Source: Soonwooa sp032062245
GTDB taxonomy: Bacteria > Bacteroidota > Bacteroidia > Flavobacteriales > Weeksellaceae
Assembly (NCBI RefSeq): GCF_032062245.1
Contig: NZ_DAMBQF010000002.1
Coordinates: forward strand, 157,587-221,586
Direction of reading: 5' to 3'
Length of the DNA stretch: 64,000 bases
The translations under genes were made by a program, and so were the position numbers. The notes under the pieces were generated by a model. It did no database searches, was not told where the DNA came from, and saw only the letters and a program-made list of their open reading frames with translations. Shown piece by piece: positions 1 through 8,276 of this stretch (position 1 is the stretch's first letter; each line of letters opens with the position of its first letter).

Positions 1-185
1 TTATTTATTTTTTTAAACAATGAAAAACTAACCAAAGCCTCTTCATTAAGATTTTTTTGTACAACATCCAATTTGTAGTGATTATTTTTAATAACAGTTG
101 TAGAATCCAAAAACTTTTGTGTTTCCTGAAAAGAGTGAAAATTTGTAAAAACTAAAATAATAATTACTAGAAAAGAAATTTTCAT
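1..185 (-). CDS. Partial secreted protein of unknown function (N-terminus only)
   Basis: The minus strand is open from an ATG (complement of 183-185) to the left edge, giving about 61 codons with no stop. The first roughly 20 residues (MKISFLVIIILVFTNFHSFQ) look like a signal peptide: a lysine, a hydrophobic core, then a polar FHSFQ site. The visible mature part is rich in Lys, Asn and Val and matches no family I recognise. The rest of the gene lies outside the window, so no function can be given. An exported protein is likely; the identity is unknown. Confidence 0.55.
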   Translation of the reverse strand, partial: MKISFLVIIILVFTNFHSFQETQKFLDSTTVIKNNHYKLDVVQKNLNEEALVSFSLFKKIN

Positions 186-374
186 TTTTATGTTTTTGAA
201 TACTAAATCTACAAAAAATTGTATTTCAAATACTTATTCGTTTACAAACGACTACAAACGATTTTAAATATTTTATAACCGACTAATATTTTCTTATTCT
301 CGCAACTTTGTCACAGAGATTCAGGAAAAGAAATGACGACCAGAATCTAGTTGTATAATTAAAATTTTAAAATT

Positions 375-704
375 ATGTCTTTAAGAAATCGCGTGACACT
401 TATCGGTCGCACAGGAAAAGAAGTAGAAATCCACACTTTCGAAAGTGGTACAAAAAGAGCAAATGTTAGCCTTGCAACATCTGATTTTTATATTAACCAA
501 AATGGAGAAAAAGTGGAAGAAACCCAATGGCATAACTTAGTTGGTTATGGAAAAATAATTGACATTTTAGAAAAATATGTTCCTAAAGGAAAAGAAATTG
601 CCATTGAAGGCAAAATCATGTATCGTAATTACGAAGATAAAGATGGGGTAAAACGACAAATAACCGAAATCCGAATTGAAGAGATTCTATTATTAAGTAA
701 TTGA
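375..704 (+). CDS. ssb: Single-stranded DNA-binding protein, short form
   Basis: This 109-residue protein is one OB-fold of the SSB family. It starts MSLRNRVTLIGRTGKEVEI and contains the typical core with ETQWHNLVGYGK (about residues 49-60) and the strand IAIEGKIMYRNYEDKDG (about 75-91). It binds single-stranded DNA during replication and repair. It ends right after the OB-fold (EEILLLSN) and lacks the acidic tail ending in DDDIPF that usually recruits partner proteins. It may therefore be an accessory SSB rather than the main replicative one. A bidirectional terminator follows directly. The ATG at 375 is the only start giving a complete OB-fold. Confidence 0.92.
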   Translation: MSLRNRVTLIGRTGKEVEIHTFESGTKRANVSLATSDFYINQNGEKVEETQWHNLVGYGKIIDILEKYVPKGKEIAIEGKIMYRNYEDKDGVKRQITEIRIEEILLLSN

Positions 705-713
705 TCTTAAAAA

Positions 714-743
714 AATAACACAGAACTAATCTTCTGTGTTATT
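714..743. terminator. Bidirectional terminator between ssb and the thioesterase gene
   Basis: A perfect 12-bp inverted repeat (AATAACACAGAA / TTCTGTGTTATT) flanks a 6-base loop, with T-rich runs on both outer sides. The stop codon of the minus-strand thioesterase (726-728) lies in the loop, so one arm also encodes the last residues of that protein. Confidence 0.8.
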
Positions 744-1133
744 TTGATTTTTTAAGCGATCATCAACATATTCGATTTGCGTTTTGCCGTGAGCGACTGG
801 TTTTCCGTTTTCACCCAAAGCAACCATCACAATTTTATCAATGGTGATAATGGTTTGATGTGTCATCTTGTTTCTGACTTCACATTTTAGGGTGAGAGAA
901 GTGTGTCCAAATCCGATTGGCAAAAGTCCTATTTCGATAATGTCGCCTTGTTTGGCGGAGTTTACGAAATTAATTTCGGACATATATTTGGTTACAGTTT
1001 TTTGATTTTCTAGCTGGATAATAGCATAAAGAGCGGCTTCTTCATCAATCCATTCCAAAAGTCTTCCTCCAAAAAGTGTATGATTTGGGTTGAGGTCTTC
1101 TGGTTTTACCCATTTTCTTGTGTGGTATTTCAT
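726..1133 (-). CDS. Acyl-CoA thioesterase (hotdog fold, YciA/BFIT type)
   Basis: This 135-residue cytoplasmic protein has the size of a single hotdog domain. The acyl-CoA thioesterase signature is visible: NHTLFGGRLLEWIDEEAALYA at about residues 17-37, with the Asn and Gly-Gly turn and the acidic residues of the long helix, then a strand with FVNSAKQGDIIEIG (about 56-69) and FGHTSLTLKCEVRN (about 75-88). Family members hydrolyse acyl-CoA to free acid and CoA, and the exact chain-length preference cannot be read from sequence. It stands alone, convergent with ssb, and its last codons overlap the shared terminator. Confidence 0.85.
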   Translation of the reverse strand: MKYHTRKWVKPEDLNPNHTLFGGRLLEWIDEEAALYAIIQLENQKTVTKYMSEINFVNSAKQGDIIEIGLLPIGFGHTSLTLKCEVRNKMTHQTIITIDKIVMVALGENGKPVAHGKTQIEYVDDRLKNQNNTED

Positions 1134-1252
1134 TGCGAGATTATTTTGATGACAAAGCTAAGTATTTATGCAGATTTTCTGGACGATTCTTGATGAAGTT
1201 AATCTATTCTCATAAGTTCTAAAACTGATAATATCTGTGTTAAAAATCAAAA

Positions 1253-1283
1253 TTGAAAATTCTTAGATTATTAGTAACTTTGC
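1253..1283 (+). promoter_or_regulatory. Bacteroidota-type promoter for hisS
   Basis: TTG at 1253-1255, a 19-base spacer and TAACTTTGC at 1275-1283 match the -33/-7 consensus of the Bacteroidota primary sigma factor. It lies 29 bases upstream of the ATG at 1313, which argues against the in-frame TTG at 1253 as the hisS start. Confidence 0.75.
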
Positions 1284-1312
1284 TTTTATCAAAAAGAAGA
1301 ATTTTTCAAAGC

Positions 1313-2671
1313 ATGAAACCGAGTTTAGCAAAAGGAACAAGAGATTTTACATCGCAAGAAGTATTTCGTAGAAAATATATCATTAATAAACTTCAAAAGA
1401 ATTTTGAACTATTTGGTTTTCAGCCTTTAGAAACACCAAGTTTTGAAAATCTTGCCACTTTAACAGGGAAATATGGTGAAGAAGGCGACCGTTTGATTTT
1501 TAAAATCCTAAATTCGGGAGATTATGCTTCTAAAACTAAAGAGGAAGATTGGAGTGCGAAAAATTCTCAAAAATTGATTTCTCAGATTTCCGAAAAAGCG
1601 CTTCGTTATGATTTGACAGTGCCTTTCGCCAGATTTGTAGCAATGAATAATGGACAGTTGACTTTCCCGTTCAAGCGTTATCAAATTCAACCCGTTTGGC
1701 GTGCTGATCGTCCACAGAAAGGACGTTACAGAGAGTTTTATCAATGTGATGCGGATGTTGTGGGAAGTACAAGTCTTTGGCAAGAAGTAGAGTTGTTGAA
1801 GTTGTATTTTAAATCATTTTCGGATCTTAATTTGCCTGTTTCAATCCACATGAATAACCGTAAAATTCTTTCAGGTTTGGCAGAATATGCGGGAATTTCG
1901 GATCAATTGATTGACTTTACTGTAGCTCTAGATAAGTTGGACAAAATCGGTAAAGATGGCGTGGTTAAAGAAATGAAGGAGAAAAATATTTCTCAAGAAG
2001 CCATCGCAAAGCTGGATTTCCTTTTTGAACAAGGAAGCGATGCTTTAGAAAATTTACTTCAATTAAAAGAACGTTTTGCTAACATTGAAATTGGTCTTCA
2101 AGGTGTTGACGAGTTAGAATTTGTCATTTTAAAAGCCAGAGATTTAGGAATTGAAGCAGAAAGTTTGGTATTTAACATCACTTTGGCTCGTGGTTTAGAT
2201 TATTATACAGGCGCAATTTTCGAGGTTAAAGCAGATGGCGTTGAAATGGGTTCTATTGGCGGCGGCGGTCGTTACGATAATTTGACAGAAGTTTTTGGCG
2301 TTAAAGATATGCCTGGAATAGGGATTTCTTTTGGTTTGGATAGGATCTATTTGGTTTTAGAAGAATTGGATTTATTCCCAAATTTTAATGACAATCAAGT
2401 TAAGTATTTGTTTGCAAATTACGGTGATGCAGAAGCGATTGAAGCCTATAAAATCATTTCTAAACTTAGAGATAAAAACATAGCAGCAGAACTTTATCCA
2501 GACGCTGCAAAACTAAAAAAACAATTTACTTATGCTGAGAAAAAAGGAATTCAGAGTCTTGTTTTTCTTGGTCAAGAAGAAATTGAAAACCAAACCTTGA
2601 CAATTAAAAATCTTACGACCGGCGAGCAAAGAACTATTCGTCAAGATGATTTTTTAAATATTGAATTATAA
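1313..2671 (+). CDS. hisS: Histidyl-tRNA synthetase
   Basis: This class II synthetase (452 residues) charges tRNA-His. Motif 1 with LRYDLTVPFARFVA, motif 2 with QPVWRADRPQKGRYREFYQCD, the histidine-binding block LARGLDYYTGAIFEV, and motif 3 with GIGISFGLDRI appear in order. A C-terminal anticodon-binding domain follows (about residues 360-450). The ATG at 1313 (MKPSLAKGTRDF) is chosen because it matches the usual HisS N-terminus and because a good promoter occupies 1253-1283, inside the longer TTG-started reading frame. The next gene starts 5 bases after its stop, suggesting cotranscription. Confidence 0.96.
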   Translation: MKPSLAKGTRDFTSQEVFRRKYIINKLQKNFELFGFQPLETPSFENLATLTGKYGEEGDRLIFKILNSGDYASKTKEEDWSAKNSQKLISQISEKALRYDLTVPFARFVAMNNGQLTFPFKRYQIQPVWRADRPQKGRYREFYQCDADVVGSTSLWQEVELLKLYFKSFSDLNLPVSIHMNNRKILSGLAEYAGISDQLIDFTVALDKLDKIGKDGVVKEMKEKNISQEAIAKLDFLFEQGSDALENLLQLKERFANIEIGLQGVDELEFVILKARDLGIEAESLVFNITLARGLDYYTGAIFEVKADGVEMGSIGGGGRYDNLTEVFGVKDMPGIGISFGLDRIYLVLEELDLFPNFNDNQVKYLFANYGDAEAIEAYKIISKLRDKNIAAELYPDAAKLKKQFTYAEKKGIQSLVFLGQEEIENQTLTIKNLTTGEQRTIRQDDFLNIEL

Positions 2672-2676
2672 AATAA

Positions 2677-3381
2677 ATGACAAATTCAAAGGTTTTTCAT
2701 GTTCTTAACGGCGATTGTCTCGCTGCGACGCTTGACAAAGTTGTCGATAAATCTCAAATGATAATTTGGCGAGAATGCCTTATCGAAGGACCTGTTAAAT
2801 AAGAGAATTTTTGGATAAACCGTCAATATTTTATTGCTCAAACTTACGCTGAATCTGAGATAGGCTATCAGGAAAAAGTACTTTCAGAATTTCAAAAGTT
2901 TGAAAATATCGAAGAAGGTTCTGCAATTTATTTTTGGTTTGAATACGATGTATTTTGTCAACTCAATTTTTGGTTTTTACTCAGCGAAGTCAAAAAAGAT
3001 TTAAAGCTTTTCCGTGTTTTTCCAAAAGAAGAATCTTGGGACGGTTTTGCAAATCTTGAAGCAACAGATTTTGAAAATCAAATTAAAACTGCGATCGAAA
3101 TTTCAGAACGAGATATTGCGTTGGCGAAAAAACTTTGGAAAGCATTTTCAGATAATGATTTAGAAGAATTAAAAAGTCTTTCTTCCGAAAACTCAAAAGT
3201 CTTTCGAAAGTTGCATTTAATAGTAGATTCAATTATAGATTTAAAATCTGGCGAAACAAAATCTGAATTAAAATATCTTTCAGAAAATTATAAAAACTTT
3301 GAAGATCTTTGCAAAGAAGTAAAACTAAAATATGGCGTTTTTGGATTTGGAGATTTACAAGTCAAAAACCTTATTAAATAA
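2677..3381 (+). pseudogene. DUF1835 family protein, interrupted by an in-frame stop
   Basis: An ATG at 2677, 5 bases after hisS, opens a frame reading HVLNGDCLAATLDK and then MIIWRECLIEGPVK, a start typical of DUF1835 proteins. A TAA at 2800-2802 ends it after 41 codons. The same frame then continues with ENFWINRQYFIAQ and stays open through FWFEYDVFCQLNFWFLL to the stop at 3381, including a C-terminal helical region. No frameshift is needed: one base change would restore a roughly 234-residue protein. It is either a recent pseudogene or a sequencing error. A late in-frame TTG at 3121 could start only an 86-residue fragment. The biochemical role of DUF1835 is not established as far as I know. 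Confidence 0.8.
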
Positions 3382-3390
3382 CAAAAAAAA

Positions 3391-3412
3391 GACGGCATAA
3401 GCCGTCTTTTTT
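3391..3412. terminator. Terminator between the DUF1835 pseudogene and the YtxH-like gene
   Basis: GACGGC-ATAA-GCCGTC forms a perfect 6-bp hairpin, followed by a T-run on the plus strand and preceded by an A-run, so it can serve both convergent genes. Confidence 0.8.
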
Positions 3413-3432
3413 ACTTCTTCTCGAAAGAAAAA

Positions 3433-3669
3433 TTATTTAGCAGCGTTTTCAACGTCTTGCTTCAATTCTCCTGTTTTATTTTTTGCTTGATCAAGTGCGT
3501 CATTTGCTTTCGACTTCAAATCGTTGCCGAATTTCGTCAAATTATCTTTCGCTGTATTGATTTTATCTTTCACCGCTTGTTGCTCTTCTGGCGTCGATTT
3601 TTTATACTTCCAATATGCTAAAGCGCCCAATCCTAACAATGCCAAAAGGCCATTTTTCTTAGATCCCAT
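3433..3669 (-). CDS. Small YtxH-like membrane-anchored coiled-coil protein
   Basis: This 78-residue protein has a short hydrophobic segment near the N-terminus (NGLLALLGLGALAYWKY, about residues 6-22) and then a highly charged helical part rich in Lys, Asp, Ala and Gln, with repeats such as KDKINTAKDNLTKFGNDLKS. That layout is typical of YtxH/stress-type envelope proteins: one membrane anchor and an amphipathic amyloid- or coil-like tail. A role in stress tolerance is a family-level guess only. It stands alone, with the shared terminator at its 3' side and GC-rich repeat A upstream. Confidence 0.6.
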   Translation of the reverse strand: MGSKKNGLLALLGLGALAYWKYKKSTPEEQQAVKDKINTAKDNLTKFGNDLKSKANDALDQAKNKTGELKQDVENAAK

Positions 3670-3767
3670 AATTTATTTTTTTTAATTATTAACTATTTGA
3701 TTTTGTATCTATAGAAGGAAATAACGTGCCAAAAAAGAAATCTATATTCATAATAAAAAGTTAAATT

Positions 3768-3936
3768 TTGGCGTGCCCATTTGCGCTCACTCGGTTCGAC
3801 GCTCCGCGTCGCCCTCGTTCGCGCTTCAGGTCGGTTTACGCGCAGTCGCTGTGATGCTCGGACGGCTCCGCTGCGCTCCGCCGCCTCACATCACGAGCTC
3901 CAACAATGCGCTTCGCCCTCACGCAGATGCGGGATA
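3768..3936 (+). repeat. GC-rich structured repeat, copy A
   Basis: This sharply GC-rich block sits in an AT-rich 332-base gap (3670-4001) that holds no convincing gene. It begins with TTTTGGCGTGCCC, continues with an imperfect palindromic arm (about 3781-3830), then a 98-nt part (3828-3925) that matches the reverse complement of copy B (9121-9218) at 92 of 98 positions, with the last 42 bases identical. The 31-nt apical block at 3857-3887 occurs in all four copies. GTGATG and CATCAC flank that block and can pair. The reading frame open across it is an artefact of base composition. Confidence 0.8.
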
Positions 3937-4001
3937 ATTAGAAAATTTAGAAAAATGAATTTTATTTTTTTGAAAGCTTAAAATTTAATGCCAAAGAAGA
4001 A

Positions 4002-5312
4002 TTATTCAGTAACCAAAATATCCAGTTTTTCAGCCAAATCTTTTGTTAGATTTTTTCGTGAAAAAGCGTCAATGTTGGCGTTTTTAGAATTGCTATTTCC
4101 AGATTTACAAAGCTGATAAATTTGTAGAATATAAGATTTCAAGCTTTCAATTTCTGAATAATCAAAATGTTTTCCAGCCTTCGTTTCCTCCAAAATTTTT
4201 GAAACATCAGCCTCTTTTGGACCAAAAGAAAGAATAGGTTTTCCTGTCGATAAATATTCAAACAATTTCCCCGGAATAATACCTTTTGACGAATCGTTTG
4301 GAAAGTTAGTAATCAATAACAAATCCGAATTTTGCATTTCCTGATAAGATTCACCGTGAGCAAGATAACCGAGGATTTGCAAATGTTTTCCAACTTTTGA
4401 TGCCTTTAGATTTTCAAGAATTTTATCATCGAGACGACCAACAAATTTCATTTCAAAATCTTTTTCAAAATCTTTATGCTCTTCCAGAAGTTCATTAATG
4501 GCTTTCCAAAGATTTTCTGGATTTCTCAACTGTTCCAACACCCCAACATAACTCAAACTGAATTTGTCTTTGTCGCTTTTTGATTTATCAGCTTCAACAA
4601 AATTACTTGTGTCAAAACCATTGGTAATACACACCGAATTGGCGCCCAGCTTTCTGAAATTTTTTGCGTCACTATAACTTGTTGCTAAAGTCAAATCAGC
4701 TGTTTTAAAAACTAATTTTTCGAGATTGCGCTGTTTTTGGTCAGAAGATTTTGTAAGTTTTAGATGTTTGTAATAAGATATTTCTGTCCAAGGATCACGG
4801 AAGTCGGCAATCCATTTTAGATTAGGAATTTCTTTTTTTAATCCAAGTCCAATTAAATGCAAAGAATGTGGTGGACCCGTTGTCACAATAACATCGATGT
4901 TTTTTTCTTTCAGATATTTTTTTAGAAAACTTATGGAAGGTCTTACCCAAAATTTTCGTGCATCAGGAATAAAAAAATTGCCTCGCACAAAAATAGAAAG
5001 CTTCGACATCATAGATTGATTTTTACCAACATCAAATTGTCCAGCTTTATATTTTTTATTGCCTTTACTGAATTTTTCAGCAAGTTGATAAGGTTCCCAA
5101 ATTTTGGTTTTAACAATCTTTATGTTTTCAGGTACTTCTTTAAGAAGCGTTTCGTCAACAATCGGGTAACTCGGATTTTCGGGTGTGTAGATAATTGGTT
5201 CCCAACCAAAATCGGGAAGATATTTCGCAAACTTTAACCAACGTTGTACACCTGGACCACCAGCTGGAGGCCAATAATAAGAGATTATTAAAACTTTTTT
5301 CGAGGTTTTCAT
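4002..5312 (-). CDS. Glycosyltransferase family 4 (GT-B) protein
   Basis: This 436-residue protein starts KKVLIISYYWPPAGGPGVQRW, the N-terminal nucleotide-fold loop of many GT4 enzymes from flavobacteria. A DFRDPW motif (about residue 170) and the C-terminal sugar-nucleotide segment SKGIIPGKLFEYLSTGKPIL (about 343-362), with its conserved Glu, follow. Such enzymes transfer a sugar from a nucleotide donor to a surface glycan or lipid acceptor at the cytoplasmic face of the membrane. Donor and acceptor cannot be inferred. No other glycan genes are adjacent, so it may be a stand-alone decoration enzyme. The ATG at 5312 gives a full-length protein. Confidence 0.85.
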   Translation of the reverse strand: MKTSKKVLIISYYWPPAGGPGVQRWLKFAKYLPDFGWEPIIYTPENPSYPIVDETLLKEVPENIKIVKTKIWEPYQLAEKFSKGNKKYKAGQFDVGKNQSMMSKLSIFVRGNFFIPDARKFWVRPSISFLKKYLKEKNIDVIVTTGPPHSLHLIGLGLKKEIPNLKWIADFRDPWTEISYYKHLKLTKSSDQKQRNLEKLVFKTADLTLATSYSDAKNFRKLGANSVCITNGFDTSNFVEADKSKSDKDKFSLSYVGVLEQLRNPENLWKAINELLEEHKDFEKDFEMKFVGRLDDKILENLKASKVGKHLQILGYLAHGESYQEMQNSDLLLITNFPNDSSKGIIPGKLFEYLSTGKPILSFGPKEADVSKILEETKAGKHFDYSEIESLKSYILQIYQLCKSGNSNSKNANIDAFSRKNLTKDLAEKLDILVTE

Positions 5313-5429
5313 TCAAGCGCTTTTCGTCATCAAAATCGATTCTGTAAATTTACCCGTTTTTTAATATTGTCCCTAATTTAAAACTGAAAATAAAACTTTT
5401 CTTTTTTAATAAACTTTTAAATTCTAATT

Positions 5430-5990
5430 ATGAAATCCTTTTTTGACCAACAATTTAGTCCAAGCAACTTTTCTGAAATCGAAAAAGGCGATTTTGACCA
5501 ATGTATATTCGAAAATTGTGATTTCTCAGATTTTAATTTTTCAGGCTATAAATTCTCTGAAAGTCGTTTTGTCAATTGTAATTGGAGTCTTGCGAAGTTG
5601 GGAGATACGGCTTTTCGCGATGTGGAATTTGTGGAGTGTAAAATGTTAGGACTTCATTTTGAAGATTGTTATGACTTCGGATTTTCGATAGATGTCAAGC
5701 ATTCAGTGCTCAATCATTCTTCTTTTTATCAGGTCGATTTGCGAAAGTCAAAGTTTAAAAATGTTGATTTCCACGAGTGTGAGTTTGCAGAAGCTAATCT
5801 TTCAAGGCTTATTTTGGCAGATTGTCGATTCGATCACGCTCATTTTGAGAGAAGTATTTTGGAAGCTGCAGATTTTCGTTCTGCGTCAGGATTTTCTATT
5901 AATCCCATTTATAATTCAATTAAAAAATCCAAATTTTCCAGAGAGAATATTTCAGTACTTTTAGGTGTTTTTGAGATTAATATAGAATAA
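5430..5990 (+). CDS. Pentapeptide-repeat protein
   Basis: This 186-residue protein consists largely of five-residue repeats of the A(D/N)LXX class: DFDQC-IFENC-DFSDF-NFSGY (about residues 20-40), then SKFKN-VDFHE-CEFAE-ANLSR (about 110-128), with Phe or Leu at the central position. These form a right-handed square beta-helix. The C-terminal part (FSINPIYNSIKKSKFS) resembles the capping region of chromosomal pentapeptide proteins distantly related to Qnr/McbG, which mimic DNA and protect gyrase. A gyrase-protective role here is speculative. It has no signal peptide, so it should be cytoplasmic, and it is not in an evident operon. Confidence 0.85.
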   Translation: MKSFFDQQFSPSNFSEIEKGDFDQCIFENCDFSDFNFSGYKFSESRFVNCNWSLAKLGDTAFRDVEFVECKMLGLHFEDCYDFGFSIDVKHSVLNHSSFYQVDLRKSKFKNVDFHECEFAEANLSRLILADCRFDHAHFERSILEAADFRSASGFSINPIYNSIKKSKFSRENISVLLGVFEINIE

Positions 5991-6337
5991 AAAAAACGAC
6001 GCGAAGCCGGTAATTACTTCGTTTAATTTTAAAGTTTTGTGGTTAACCTGCCTTTTTACCGTAGTCGAGTTTGTTCATAAAGAACTTATTTAGTTATTGA
6101 GTTTTCCCCTTTTTTGTAATATACAAACTCAAAATTCAAAAAAAGCTAAAGTTTATTAATAAACATTTTAACTTAATAAAGTAAGAATGTAGAATTAATA
6201 TTACTTATAGGATGAATTTGATATATTATCTTTGTTTTGTGAATATAACTAATAAAAATATAAATAGAGTGATAATTTTTTAAAAAATTACTAAAGTTGT
6301 ACCATGAATAATTGAATTTTAATCTTTTTATGGAATG
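5991..6337. other. AT-rich intergenic stretch without a gene
   Basis: No supported gene or tRNA is seen. A weak hairpin (CGAAG/CTTCG, about 6005-6030) just after the pentapeptide gene could be its terminator. A 14-base direct repeat, GAATTTTAATCTTT, lies at 6314-6327 and again at 6349-6362; the second copy runs into the ggt -7 box. Confidence 0.5.
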
Positions 6338-6370
6338 TTGACATACTCGAATTTTAATCTTTAACTTTGC
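6338..6370 (+). promoter_or_regulatory. Promoter for ggt
   Basis: TTG at 6338-6340, a 21-base spacer and TAACTTTGC at 6362-6370 fit the Bacteroidota consensus. The ATG follows 19 bases later. Confidence 0.7.
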
Positions 6371-6389
6371 TTTTTTATTGATTTATACT

Positions 6390-8081
6390 ATGAAAATTAA
6401 ACTACTCGCACTTGCCTCAGTTTTGGCTTTTGGTAATATTACGGCGCAATACACAGATATTAATATTGTTAAAGAAGTTAAGGTCAAACGAAAAGGTGTA
6501 ATTGTTTCGGCGCATCCTTTAGCCAGTGAAGCTGGTTCTAAAATTCTTAAAGAAGGAGGAAATGCTTTTGACGCGGTTATTGCTACACAATTGGCTTTGG
6601 CTGTAGTTTATCCACAAGCGGGTAACATTGGAGGTGGCGGATTTTTAGTTGCTACAACCAATAATGGGAAAAAAATAGCACTTGACTATCGCGAAACCGC
6701 ACCAGCAAAGTCTACATTCGATATGTATTGGGACAAAAAAGGAAATGCAAATACCGATTTGTCACAGAATGGAAGATTGGCGGTTGGTATTCCTGGAAGT
6801 ATTTCTGGGATGTTTGCGACGATGCCTTATGCTAAATTAAGTTTTGCTAAATTAATTCAACCAGCAATAGATTTAGCCGAAAAAGGTTTTGCAATTACTG
6901 AGCAAGAAGCGGGACTTCTTAATATGCATAAAGAAGAATTTGCGAAACATAATAAAAATGTCCCCGTTTTTATAAAAAATGAAAAATGGAAAGCTGGTGA
7001 TATTTTGGTTCAGAAAGAATTGGCAGAAACCTTGAAACGTATTCAAAAGAATGGTGAAAAGGAATTCTACGAAGGTGAAACAGCCAAAATGATTGTTAAC
7101 GAGATGAAACTCGGAAACGGAATTATTACTGCAGCCGATCTTAAAAACTATAAAACCAAGGAAAGAAAACCAATGACTTTTAGCTACAAAGGTCATGAAG
7201 TTGTTACTATGCCTTTACCATCAAGTGGTGGAATTTTGTTAGCACAAATGTTAAAAATGTACAGTTATGCTGATGTTAAAAATCCGCAACAAAATGCTAT
7301 AGAGACTGTACAGCCTATGGTTGAGGCTGAGCGTCGTGCTTATGCGGATCGCGCCGAATATATGGGCGATCCAGATTTTATTAAAGATGAAACGACAAAG
7401 TTAGTAAGCGACGCGTATTTGCAAAACCGTTGGAAATCCTACAATCCGAATCAAGCGACACCGAGTAGTGAAGTTGGTAAAATCATAAAGCAAGGAAAGG
7501 AAAGTACTGAGACGACACATATTTCGATTTTGGATAAAGAAGGAAACGCGGTTTCGGTGACGACGACACTTAATGGACTTTATGGTAGTAAAACAGTCGT
7601 TTCGGGTGCTGGTTTTTTCTTAAATAACGAAATGGATGATTTTTCTGTAAAGCCAGGCGTGCCAAATATGTATGGCGCAGTTGGTGGAGAAGCTAACGCT
7701 ATTAAAGCAGGGAAAAGAATGCTATCTTCCATGGCACCCACTATTTTGATGAAAGATAATAAAGTGAAAATGGTTGTTGGTACACCTGGAGGAACAACAA
7801 TTCCAACCTCGGTTTTCCAAGCGATTGTAGATGTTGTAGATTTTGGTTTAAATGCCAACTTTGCAGTTAACGCTCCGAAGTTCCATCACCAATGGTTGCC
7901 AGAAACTGTGGCTGTTGAAAAAAACTTCCCAGAAACAACGGTGAAGTCTTTAGAAAAAATGGGTTACAAAATCGAACGTCGTGAGCAAATTGGAAGAACA
8001 GAAATTATTCTTGTGGACGATAATAAAAACATACATGCAGTGGCTGATGGTCGTGGTGACGACTCTGTTGGCGTGGAATAG
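6390..8081 (+). CDS. ggt: Gamma-glutamyltranspeptidase
   Basis: This 563-residue protein is exported (signal peptide LLALASVLAFGNITAQ) to the periplasm, where it cleaves or transfers the gamma-glutamyl group of glutathione and related peptides. The self-cleavage site is visible as ESTETTHISILD, with Thr375 the expected N-terminal nucleophile of the small subunit. The large subunit carries GGNAFDAVIATQLALAVVYPQ and GNIGGGGFLV, and the small subunit has LNNEMDDF and GTPGGTTIPT. Length is typical. The ATG at 6390 is preferred to the upstream TTG at 6378 because it begins a clean signal peptide. A terminator follows. Confidence 0.95.
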   Translation: MKIKLLALASVLAFGNITAQYTDINIVKEVKVKRKGVIVSAHPLASEAGSKILKEGGNAFDAVIATQLALAVVYPQAGNIGGGGFLVATTNNGKKIALDYRETAPAKSTFDMYWDKKGNANTDLSQNGRLAVGIPGSISGMFATMPYAKLSFAKLIQPAIDLAEKGFAITEQEAGLLNMHKEEFAKHNKNVPVFIKNEKWKAGDILVQKELAETLKRIQKNGEKEFYEGETAKMIVNEMKLGNGIITAADLKNYKTKERKPMTFSYKGHEVVTMPLPSSGGILLAQMLKMYSYADVKNPQQNAIETVQPMVEAERRAYADRAEYMGDPDFIKDETTKLVSDAYLQNRWKSYNPNQATPSSEVGKIIKQGKESTETTHISILDKEGNAVSVTTTLNGLYGSKTVVSGAGFFLNNEMDDFSVKPGVPNMYGAVGGEANAIKAGKRMLSSMAPTILMKDNKVKMVVGTPGGTTIPTSVFQAIVDVVDFGLNANFAVNAPKFHHQWLPETVAVEKNFPETTVKSLEKMGYKIERREQIGRTEIILVDDNKNIHAVADGRGDDSVGVE

Positions 8082-8100
8082 TTTTTTTTAAAAAATTTTT

Positions 8101-8137
8101 AAAAGGAGTTTGGATTAAAATCTGAACTCCTTTTTTT
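8101..8137 (+). terminator. Terminator after ggt
   Basis: AAAAGGAGTT and AACTCCTTTT form a 10-bp stem with a 14-base loop, ending in a run of T. Confidence 0.8.
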
Positions 8138-8250
8138 AATTAAAACTCTGATGAGTTTAAAGATTACGAGTTTTAAGTTTAATGTTTGTGTTTTATTAAA
8201 ATTCATGATTTATAACTTACAACTCATAACTTATTTAAAAGCATAATTCT

Positions 8251-8259
8251 TATTTTTGC
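8251..8259 (+). promoter_or_regulatory. -7 element of the prmA promoter
   Basis: TATTTTTGC lies 17 bases before the prmA ATG. No clear -33 TTG is seen at the usual distance. Confidence 0.5.
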
Positions 8260-8276
8260 ATTATTAAAATAAAAAT

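Noticed and set aside
1253..1312. TTG-started 20-residue extension of hisS
   Set aside because: A promoter lies within it and the family N-terminus starts at 1313.
3781..3981. 66-residue Arg/Ser-rich frame on the plus strand
   Set aside because: It is a frame read through GC-rich repeat copy A; its Arg-rich product is an effect of base composition and the same DNA recurs as copy B.
5443..5964. Two overlapping frames inside the pentapeptide gene
   Set aside because: They are shadows in another frame of the pentapeptide repeats, without any domain pattern.
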